Source: Nitratiruptor sp. (lineage in GTDB: Bacteria > Campylobacterota > Campylobacteria > Campylobacterales > Nitratiruptoraceae). Taken from it: a stretch of DNA of 9,574 nucleotides. Below the pieces are notes generated by a model, which was not told where the DNA came from, searched no databases, and saw only the letters and a list, made by a program, of their open reading frames with translations. Positions 1 to 6,408 of this stretch are shown piece by piece; positions within the stretch are counted from its first letter, which is position 1, and each line of letters begins with the position of its first letter. The position numbers and the translations under genes were made by a program. The stretch is taken from the NCBI GenBank assembly GCA_015494595.1, contig WGAX01000070.1, positions 1 to 9,574 on the forward strand. Reading direction: 5' to 3'.

Positions 1-642
1 GAGGGGGTAGAGTTTATCTTCTACTCTGCTGTTGAAGAGATTATTACAGATGAAAATGATAATCTCAAAGCCCTTAAAGTTAATAGATTTGAGCTTATTC
101 CAGATCCAAATGGGGGACGCCCACAGCTTAAAAAGATTGAGGGAGCCGATTTTACCATTGAGTGTGATTACCTAGTGCCAGCTGTAAGCCAAAGCGCAGA
201 TCTATCCCTCTTGCCTGAGGAGTGGGAGATTGAGCTAACCAGCTGGGGTACAATCAAAACAGATGGCAAAACCTATATGAGCTCTCGCAAAGGTGTTTTT
301 GCAGCAGGGGATTGTGAATATGGTCCTATGACAATTGTCAATGCTGTGGGGCAGGCCAAAAGGGCTGCAAGTGTGATGAGCCGCTATGTGCTCAGTAAAG
401 AAGTAACGCTTACAGAAGATGAGATTATGGAGGATCATCTGCGGGCCCTCAAAGTTTATGATAAAAAAGAGAAAGTTACAGGCTGGCTGCCTGGACTTCC
501 AAGAGAGGTGAGCGAGAAACTCACGGTGAAAGAGAGAAAAGACAACAATAAAGAGGTGAATTTGGGATTTACCCAGGAGCAAGCGATTGCAGAGGCCGAG
601 CGGTGTATGAGATGTTACTATATCGCAATGGTTGCGGTGTAA
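1..642 (+). CDS. GltD-like FAD/NAD(P)-dependent oxidoreductase, 5'-truncated by the window
   Basis: The reading frame is open from base 1 to a TAA at 640-642, giving 213 visible residues; the true start lies upstream, so the ATG at 175 is internal. The visible part is the C-terminal half of a pyridine nucleotide-disulfide oxidoreductase fold of the glutamate synthase small-subunit type. The FAD-binding signature GVFAAGDCEYGP begins at visible residue 98 and is followed by a helix with NAVGQAKRAA, as in GltD. The family moves electrons between NAD(P)H and FAD or Fe-S partners. The C-terminus ends EAERCMRCYYIAMVAV, with a single CxxC pair (visible C202 and C205) rather than a full four-Cys cluster motif. 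The stop is nine bases before nuoG, with the same strand and spacing as the nuo genes, so co-transcription is likely. I infer that it is the electron-input or a partner flavoprotein of this complex I, standing where nuoF would be. True glutamate synthase activity is less likely because no gltB is visible, but the upstream side is not in the window. Confidence 0.85.
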   Translation, partial: EGVEFIFYSAVEEIITDENDNLKALKVNRFELIPDPNGGRPQLKKIEGADFTIECDYLVPAVSQSADLSLLPEEWEIELTSWGTIKTDGKTYMSSRKGVFAAGDCEYGPMTIVNAVGQAKRAASVMSRYVLSKEVTLTEDEIMEDHLRALKVYDKKEKVTGWLPGLPREVSEKLTVKERKDNNKEVNLGFTQEQAIAEAERCMRCYYIAMVAV

Positions 643-649
643 GGGTAGG
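643..649 (+). promoter_or_regulatory. Ribosome binding site of the first nuoG
   Basis: The only intergenic bases before the ATG at 652 follow the previous TAA directly and read GGGTAGGCT. With the A's of the stop codon they form AAGGGTAGG, a reasonable Shine-Dalgarno sequence. It supports the ATG at 652, whose product begins MVRVYIDGKEL, a normal NuoG N-terminus. No room remains for a promoter or terminator between the two genes. Confidence 0.6.
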
Positions 650-651
650 CT

Positions 652-2925
652 ATGGTAAGAGTATATATTGATGGCAAAGAGTTAAAGGCGCAAAAAGGTG
701 AGACAATTTTGCAGGTTGCAAGAAGAGAGGGGATCTATATCCCTACAATGTGCTACCTTACTAAAGTTAAGCCCATTGAGTCTTGTAGATTGTGTGTGGT
801 GGAGGTAGAAGGGGTTGATGGCTTTGTGCTTAGTTGTCAAACACCAGTAGTGCCCGATATTAAAGTTACTACCAACTCGCCCAAGCTTTTTGAGCATCGC
901 CAAAACATTATGAAGCTCTATGATGTGAATCACCCTTTGGAGTGTGGGGTGTGTGATAAGAGTGGCGAGTGCGATTTGCAAAATAAAACGTTAGAGTTTG
1001 GAGTCAATAGGCAAGATTTTACAGCCAAAGATCAATACAGACCTATCCAGAAGTGGCAATATATCCAGTATGATCCAAGTTTGTGTATTTTGTGTGAAAA
1101 GTGTGTGCATGTATGTAACGAGGTGATTGGCGATGATGCCATTGAGGTCTACTTTGGAGGGTATAAATCCCACATTGTACCAAAAAATGCCGATACGCTA
1201 GATTGCACCTTTTGTGGAGAGTGTATTGCTGTGTGTCCGGTGGGGGCACTCATTAGTAGCGATTTTAAGTATAGTGCCAATGTTTGGGAGCTGCAAAGAG
1301 TTCCTGCCAGCTGTGCCCACTGTAGTGCAGCGTGTCATCTCTACTATGAGACTAAACACACTTCCATCACAAATCCTAAGCCAAAAATCTATCGAGTCAA
1401 AAATGAGTTTGAGTTTGCAACACTTTGTGGTGCGGGAAGATTTGGCTTTGATTTTGAAAATAGCGCTTCAAAAGATGAGGCAGCCTTTAGTAGAGCAGTT
1501 GAAGCCTTTCAAAAAGCGGATACTATCAAATTTAGCTCATTTATTACCAACGAAGAGGCGCTGATTTTACAAAAACTCAAAGAGAAGTTTGGTTATCGCT
1601 TAATCAACGATGAGGCAAGAAACTATCAGCAGTTTTTACATAATTTCGCAAAATATAGCGGCAAAAGCCTTTATGGAGCAGATCTACAAAGAGTACAAAA
1701 GAGCGATTTTATTATGGTTATTGGCTCATTTACCTCTTCAGACAATCCTGCTGTGCGCTATGCCTATACCGTAGCGCATAAAAGAAGAAAAGCAGAGATT
1801 ATCAATATGCACCCCATTGAAGATGATCTGCTAAAACCCATCGTAACAAAATTTATAAAGTATGAGGTTGGCGCAGAAGAGGCGGTTTTGGCGATGCTTT
1901 TGGATGCATTGCTGGATGAAGAGAGTAAGCAAAAAGTCTCTAAAAAGTGGTTTGAAGAGCTCGATATTGGCTATTTGAGTGCAGAATCGAGTGTAGGTGA
2001 AGAGGAGATTGAGGATATTATAAGACGCTTAGAGCGAAAAAAGCGTCTAAGAGAAGATACCTTTACACTAATTTTGGGTGAGGATCTCTATGCCCATCCT
2101 AGGGCTGAAAATATCGCAAAGCTTGCCGGCTTAATCGATCGATTGAGTGACTTTGAGGTGCTGCTTATCCCTCCAAAAACAAACTCCTTAGGCGTAGCGC
2201 TGATTTGCGATCTAGATGAAGAGGCGGGAGAGTATAGTATTGGCTACAATGTGCAGGGCGATTTTACTTTAAGTGCTTTAGGTGATGGTGATTTGGATAT
2301 GCCAGCACTCAATCAGCAAGAAGGTACCTTTACCAATATCGATAAAAGGGTGGTGCCAACTAATGTAGCATTGCCTTATGATGGCTATGTGCTCAATGAT
2401 ATAGCAAGAGCTTTGGGAGTGAGTGAGAAGGAGTATACTATCGAATTTACACCAGAGCTCCCAGAAGAGAAGGGGTATAGAGCAATCAATTTTGACGATC
2501 TGCCAAACCAATTTCTCAATGATGGTACAGAGGAAAGAGGCTATGTCTTAAAGAGTAAAAAGGTAAATCTATCAAGAAAAAATATCGAGCCAATAGCAGA
2601 GCTGCCAGAGTTCAATGGCACTGTCATTTATCGCTGTGAGCCAGTGTTGCAGTTTAGTCCATTTAGCCACAAAGCGCATCAACTCAATTGGAGTAGCGAT
2701 CTTATTGGCTCAGAGCAGTTTAGCGTGGCTGCAAAACTGCAAGATGGAGATCATGTAGTTATCTTTTCGCAATTTGGCAAAATCTACAAGCAGTTTAGAA
2801 TCGATAAAAAACTCAAAGGCACTATTGCCTTAATGGGGGTGAGTGATATGGGAATGAGATTTTTTGATATGCAAGCATCGTATCGCTATGAGAAGGTAAA
2901 AATCCTAAAGAGAGATGAGCTATGA
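652..2925 (+). CDS. nuoG: NADH-quinone oxidoreductase subunit G, paralog 1
   Basis: The product has 757 residues and is the Fe-S electron-wire subunit of the complex I peripheral arm, facing the cytoplasm. Domains in order: a [2Fe-2S] ferredoxin domain (ligands C34, C45, C48, C62); the His-Cys3 [4Fe-4S] motif HPLECGVCDKSGEC (H94, C98, C101, C107; cluster N5); a ferredoxin-like pair of CxxCxxCxxxC motifs (C145, C148, C151, C155 and C185, C188, C191, C195) followed by PVGAL; an N7-type motif (C221, C224, C228, C259); then a catalytically degenerate molybdopterin-oxidoreductase-like domain containing QEGTFTN. The second Cys motif of the pair is missing from canonical Nqo3/NuoG, so an additional [4Fe-4S] cluster is expected. 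The length is near the short end of the family. The start is set by a good ribosome binding site and a normal ferredoxin N-terminus. The stop overlaps the next gene by 4 bases (ATGA), implying translational coupling. No H-cluster or molybdenum-ligand signature is seen, so a hydrogenase or formate dehydrogenase is unlikely. Confidence 0.95.
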   Translation: MVRVYIDGKELKAQKGETILQVARREGIYIPTMCYLTKVKPIESCRLCVVEVEGVDGFVLSCQTPVVPDIKVTTNSPKLFEHRQNIMKLYDVNHPLECGVCDKSGECDLQNKTLEFGVNRQDFTAKDQYRPIQKWQYIQYDPSLCILCEKCVHVCNEVIGDDAIEVYFGGYKSHIVPKNADTLDCTFCGECIAVCPVGALISSDFKYSANVWELQRVPASCAHCSAACHLYYETKHTSITNPKPKIYRVKNEFEFATLCGAGRFGFDFENSASKDEAAFSRAVEAFQKADTIKFSSFITNEEALILQKLKEKFGYRLINDEARNYQQFLHNFAKYSGKSLYGADLQRVQKSDFIMVIGSFTSSDNPAVRYAYTVAHKRRKAEIINMHPIEDDLLKPIVTKFIKYEVGAEEAVLAMLLDALLDEESKQKVSKKWFEELDIGYLSAESSVGEEEIEDIIRRLERKKRLREDTFTLILGEDLYAHPRAENIAKLAGLIDRLSDFEVLLIPPKTNSLGVALICDLDEEAGEYSIGYNVQGDFTLSALGDGDLDMPALNQQEGTFTNIDKRVVPTNVALPYDGYVLNDIARALGVSEKEYTIEFTPELPEEKGYRAINFDDLPNQFLNDGTEERGYVLKSKKVNLSRKNIEPIAELPEFNGTVIYRCEPVLQFSPFSHKAHQLNWSSDLIGSEQFSVAAKLQDGDHVVIFSQFGKIYKQFRIDKKLKGTIALMGVSDMGMRFFDMQASYRYEKVKILKRDEL

Positions 2926-5405
2926 GTGAGAAGATCAAAATAACGATAGATGGTAAAGAGTGTGAGGCAAAGGCTGGAGAGTATGTTTTAAATATTGCAA
3001 GAGCAAATGGCATCTTTATTCCTGCAATCTGTTACCTTACAAACTGCTCTCCAACGCTAGCTTGTAGGCTTTGTTTGGTAGAGGCTGATGGCAAACAGGT
3101 GTATGCCTGTAATGCCAAGGCAAAAGATGGAATGAGTATTGTAACAGTAACGGAGAATATCATCAAAGAGCGTCGTGCTATTATGGAGGTGTATGATGTA
3201 AATCACCCTCTAGAGTGCGGTGTGTGTGATCAAAGTGGTGAGTGTGAGCTGCAAAACTATACATTAGAGATGAAAGTAGATGCTCAACACTATGCCATTC
3301 GTGATACATATCGTCCAGTGAAGAAGTGGAACTTTATTCATTACGACTCATCCCTCTGTATTGTATGTGAGCGCTGTGTGACTGTGTGTAAAGATATGAT
3401 AGGCGATGCAGCGCTTAAGACCGTGCCTCGGGGTGGAGATGCGCTAGATAAGTCTTGGAAAGAGCAGATGCCAAAAGATGCCTATGCTATGTGGAATAAG
3501 CTGCAAAAATCCATCATCGGTGCAGTGACGGGCGGTGAGCTTGATTGTACATGGTGTGGTGAGTGTATTAGTGTGTGTCCAGTGGGGGCATTGGTAAGCG
3601 AGGATTACCACTATACAACCAACTCTTGGGAGCTTACAAAAATTCCTGCAAGCTGTGCGCACTGTAGCGCTACCTGTCATCTTTACTATGAGACAAAACA
3701 CACCTCCATCGAAAATCCAGAGCCAAAAATCTATCGCGTGACAAATGAGTTTCACTATCAGCCTCTGTGTGGGGCTGGACGGTTTGGCTTTGATTTTGAA
3801 AATAGAGCCAAAAAGGATCAAAAAGCTTTTGATAAAGCGGTTGAAGCCTTCAAAAAAGCAGATACTATCAAATTTAGCTCCTATATCACTAATGAAGAGG
3901 CGCTTATTTTACAAAAGCTAAAAGAGCAATATGGCTATAAGCTTATCAACGAGGATGCTTTAGCACTTAAAAGCTTTTTGGAGCATTTTGCAGAATATAG
4001 CGGTAAAAGTTTGCCAAGTGGTGATGTAAAAGCTGTGCATGAGAGCAATTTTGTCATCTCTATTGGAAGTGCATTAAAGAGTGACAATCCAAGGGTAAGA
4101 TTTGCTTTGAATAATGCAGTCAAGATGAATAAGGGAGGAGCGCTCTACTTTCATCCAATTAAAGATCCAATTATTGAGGGAATTGGCAAAACAGTAGTGC
4201 CAATATACCATAAACCTCTTCAAGAAGAGGCAGCTTTATATTTTGTATTGCAGGAGTTTGCTGATAAAGAGAAGTTACCAAAGTATATGAGAGAGTATCT
4301 TGACTCTTTGATGGTAACCAAAACCAAAGAGGTGGAAGAGACAGTTAAAGAGAAAGTTGTAGAGGTAGTAGAAGAGTCAGTTATTGATAAGAAGACGGGC
4401 AAAGAGAAAAAGGTGCAAAAAAAGATAGAAAAAGAGGTGCCCAAGAAGGTTAAGAAAAAGATAGAGTATCAAACAAGCAGCCTCTATGAGATACTTGGTG
4501 TTGATGAAAATTATAAAGATAAGCTTAAAAAAGTATTGGCTAAAAAGGAGCGCTCAACTCTTATTCTGGGTGAAGATCTCCTTACTCATCCAAGAGCTGA
4601 GAATATTGCAAAACTTGCAGGCTTTATAGATCGATTTACAGATTTTGAAGTGCTTCTTATACCACCAAAAACAAATAGCCTCGGCGTAGCACTCATCTGT
4701 GATCTGGATGAAGAGGCGGGAGAGTATAGCATCGGCTATAATGTCAAAGGAGACTTTACACTCAGCGCCCTTGGCGATGGGGATCTGGATATGCCAGCAC
4801 TCAACCAACAAGAGGGGACATTCACCAATATAGATAAAAGAGTAGTCCCAACAAACGTAGCCTTGCCATACGATGGATATGTCCTCAATGATATAGCAAG
4901 GGCTTTGGGAGTGAGCGATAAAGAGTATACCATTGAGTTTACTCGTGAGCTTCCAGAGTCAAAAGGGTATAGGGCTATAGCTTTTGATGATTTGCCAAAT
5001 GAGTTTGGCAATGATATGAGTGAAAATAGAGGCTATGTGTTGGAGAGCAAAAAGGTGCATCTCTCTAGAAAGAGTGTTGAGCCAATGGAAGAGCTGTCAG
5101 AGCTTAAAGGCACAGTAATATATCGCTGTGAGCCGGTGTTACAGTTTAGCCCATTTACCAATAGAGCTCATCAGCTACAAGAGCAGGCTAAATTGTATGC
5201 AAGTGAAACATTTTTAGAGGAATTTGGCTTGCAAGAGGGCGATAAAGTAAATATTCAAAAAGATGATATTACTATTACACTAGAAGTAGCGCTAGATGAG
5301 AAGATCGCTTCTGGTGCATATGTGGGTACATTTGATAAGAGCGTAGCGGCAGCATCGCTATTTGATGGTTACAGATTTACAGAAGTTCTAATGCAAAAGG
5401 TGTAA
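2922..5405 (+). CDS. nuoG: NADH-quinone oxidoreductase subunit G, paralog 2 with charged insertion
   Basis: The product has 827 residues and is a tandem paralog of the preceding protein with the same architecture. Ligand sets are [2Fe-2S] C37, C48, C51, C63; N5 H95, C99, C102, C108; ferredoxin pair C146, C149, C152, C156 and C209, C212, C215, C219; N7-type C245, C248, C252, C283; then the degenerate molybdopterin-type domain. All cluster ligands of paralog 1 are conserved, so the copy looks functional. Two things set it apart. The loop between the two ferredoxin Cys motifs is 23 residues longer (52 versus 29 residues between C156 and C209), and a 49-residue Lys/Glu/Val-rich insertion lies at about residues 467-515. 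Residues of the C-terminal domain around QEGTFTN are nearly identical in the two copies, whereas the last 60 or so residues differ strongly. It starts inside the stop of paralog 1 (ATGA), with only a weak AAGAGAG-like binding site before it, suggesting coupled translation. The likely role is a second Fe-S wire subunit or an alternative NuoG; which one is not visible from sequence. Confidence 0.94.
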   Translation: MSEKIKITIDGKECEAKAGEYVLNIARANGIFIPAICYLTNCSPTLACRLCLVEADGKQVYACNAKAKDGMSIVTVTENIIKERRAIMEVYDVNHPLECGVCDQSGECELQNYTLEMKVDAQHYAIRDTYRPVKKWNFIHYDSSLCIVCERCVTVCKDMIGDAALKTVPRGGDALDKSWKEQMPKDAYAMWNKLQKSIIGAVTGGELDCTWCGECISVCPVGALVSEDYHYTTNSWELTKIPASCAHCSATCHLYYETKHTSIENPEPKIYRVTNEFHYQPLCGAGRFGFDFENRAKKDQKAFDKAVEAFKKADTIKFSSYITNEEALILQKLKEQYGYKLINEDALALKSFLEHFAEYSGKSLPSGDVKAVHESNFVISIGSALKSDNPRVRFALNNAVKMNKGGALYFHPIKDPIIEGIGKTVVPIYHKPLQEEAALYFVLQEFADKEKLPKYMREYLDSLMVTKTKEVEETVKEKVVEVVEESVIDKKTGKEKKVQKKIEKEVPKKVKKKIEYQTSSLYEILGVDENYKDKLKKVLAKKERSTLILGEDLLTHPRAENIAKLAGFIDRFTDFEVLLIPPKTNSLGVALICDLDEEAGEYSIGYNVKGDFTLSALGDGDLDMPALNQQEGTFTNIDKRVVPTNVALPYDGYVLNDIARALGVSDKEYTIEFTRELPESKGYRAIAFDDLPNEFGNDMSENRGYVLESKKVHLSRKSVEPMEELSELKGTVIYRCEPVLQFSPFTNRAHQLQEQAKLYASETFLEEFGLQEGDKVNIQKDDITITLEVALDEKIASGAYVGTFDKSVAAASLFDGYRFTEVLMQKV
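4320..4466 (+). other. Lys/Glu/Val-rich insertion in the second NuoG
   Basis: These bases encode residues 467-515 of the second NuoG. Of 49 residues, 17 are Lys, 11 Glu, 1 Asp and 10 Val, with only one Pro and one Gly. The pattern begins KTKEVEETVKEKVVEVVEES and then becomes strongly basic (KKVQKKIEKEVPKKVKKK). Paralog 1 has a shorter, acidic and unrelated linker at the equivalent place, between the two halves of the molybdopterin-like domain. The segment stays in frame, and the sequences on both sides match paralog 1, so it is a genuine insertion or expansion rather than a frameshift. It could form a charged helix or coiled coil, or a flexible linker; the function is unknown. Confidence 0.8.
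5397..5402 (+). promoter_or_regulatory. Ribosome binding site of nuoH, inside the end of the second nuoG
   Basis: AAGGTG lies four bases before the ATG at 5407 and within the last codons of the upstream gene. It matches part of the AAGGAGGTG anti-16S complement and fixes the start. The stop TAA and the next ATG are separated by a single base, so translation of the two genes is probably coupled. Confidence 0.6.
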
Positions 5406-5406
5406 G

Positions 5407-6399
5407 ATGGATAGTGCATTTGTTATAGAGACCATCATCAAAATCTTGATAGTCTTGGGGCTCTTTTCTGCTTTAGCTGGATTTGGAACCTATGTAGAGC
5501 GGAAAGTGTTAGCCTTTATGCAAAGGCGGCTGGGGCCTATGCATGTGGGACCTTATGGACTTTTGCAGGTGCTAGCAGATGGTATTAAGCTCTTTACCAA
5601 AGAGGATTTTATTCCCCAAGGTGCAGTAAGACCAATATTTATGATTGCACCTGTTATTACTGCAGCAACTGCTTTTATTGCAATGGCTGCAATCCCTATG
5701 TTTCCAGAGTTTACAATCAAAGGCTATACCGTTAAGCCCATTATCTCTGATATTAATGTTGGACTTCTATTTGTATTGGGGGTTATGGCGACAGGACTGT
5801 ATGGACCTTTGCTAGCTGGTATGGCTTCACAAAATAAGTGGAGTATCTTAGGAGCTGCAAGGACTGCTATTCAGTTTTTAAGTTATGAGGTGGTAACGGG
5901 GCTTTCAGTCTTAGCGCCTGTTATGATTGTTGGCTCTTTGTCGCTTATCGATTTTAATAACTACCAAGCAGGCGGAGTAAGCGAGTGGCTTATTTGGAAG
6001 CAGCCATTAGCTTTTGTGCTCTTTTTGATTGCAGGATTTGCAGAGACCAACAGAACTCCATTTGACCTGCTTGAGCACGAAGCAGAGGTGATCTCTGGAT
6101 ATGCTACAGAGTATAGTGGTATGCGTTGGGGTATGTTTTTTATTGGTGAGTATGCCAATATGTTTACTCTTGGCTTTTTGGCAAGCCTCATCTTTCTTGG
6201 GGGCTTTAACGATTTATGGTTTATTCCGGGTGCCATTGCAATTTTGATGAAGGTATTTTTTATATTCTTCTTCTTTTTATGGACAAGGGCTTCTTGGCCT
6301 CATGTAAGACCTGATCAGTTGATGTGGTTGTGTTGGAAAGTGTTGATGCCTCTTGGGGTGATTAATGTTGTCATCACCGGTATAGTGATGATGTTTTAA
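5407..6399 (+). CDS. nuoH: NADH-quinone oxidoreductase subunit H
   Basis: The product has 330 residues, the usual NuoH length, and is a multi-pass inner-membrane protein (about eight helices). It forms the quinone chamber where the peripheral and membrane arms meet and starts the ion path. The family signature after the first helix is clear: YVERKVLAFMQRRLGP at residues 29-44, then GPYGLLQVLADGIKLFTKED, a cytoplasmic loop contacting the quinone site. The second signature, ETNRTPFDLLEHEAE starting at E213, carries the conserved acidic residues (E213, E223, E225, E227) linked in complex I studies to coupling of quinone reduction with proton transfer. The C-terminal part is hydrophobic with WTRASWPHVRPDQLMWLCWK, also typical. 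It sits between nuoG and nuoI in the standard nuo order. The start is supported by AAGGTG upstream. Nothing is missing or odd. Confidence 0.97.
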   Translation: MDSAFVIETIIKILIVLGLFSALAGFGTYVERKVLAFMQRRLGPMHVGPYGLLQVLADGIKLFTKEDFIPQGAVRPIFMIAPVITAATAFIAMAAIPMFPEFTIKGYTVKPIISDINVGLLFVLGVMATGLYGPLLAGMASQNKWSILGAARTAIQFLSYEVVTGLSVLAPVMIVGSLSLIDFNNYQAGGVSEWLIWKQPLAFVLFLIAGFAETNRTPFDLLEHEAEVISGYATEYSGMRWGMFFIGEYANMFTLGFLASLIFLGGFNDLWFIPGAIAILMKVFFIFFFFLWTRASWPHVRPDQLMWLCWKVLMPLGVINVVITGIVMMF

Positions 6400-6405
6400 G
6401 GGGGA
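6399..6405 (+). promoter_or_regulatory. Ribosome binding site of nuoI
   Basis: AGGGGGA begins at the last base of the nuoH stop codon and ends three bases before the ATG at 6409. The spacing is short but the purine run is strong, and no better in-frame start lies nearby, so it fixes the nuoI start. Confidence 0.55.
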
Positions 6406-6408
6406 TGT

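Noticed and set aside
175..642. First gene starting at the ATG at 175
   Set aside because: The frame is open to base 1 and the upstream residues continue the same domain, so the ATG is internal and the gene is cut by the window edge.
592..642. Frameshift truncating the tail of the GltD-like protein
   Set aside because: The stop is followed at once by a good ribosome binding site and nuoG start; only about nine bases lie between, leaving no room for a lost Cys-rich tail.
1441..1463. Short direct DNA repeats shared by the two nuoG genes (for example 1441-1463 with 3783-3805, and 1519-1538 with 3861-3880)
   Set aside because: They are conserved codons of paralogous genes at matching positions, not independent repeat elements.
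1214..1564. A 116-residue + strand reading frame inside the first nuoG
   Set aside because: It lies fully within a strongly supported gene in another frame, over its Cys motifs, and has no recognisable domain or binding site.
2041..2925. Recent gene conversion between the two nuoG genes
   Set aside because: Protein identity is very high in one block, but about half of the codons differ synonymously, so a recent exchange is not supported.
652..2925. [FeFe]-hydrogenase or formate dehydrogenase alpha subunit
   Set aside because: The N-terminal clusters resemble those enzymes, but no H-cluster Cys motifs or molybdenum-ligand Cys/Sec site is seen, and the neighbours are nuoH-L.
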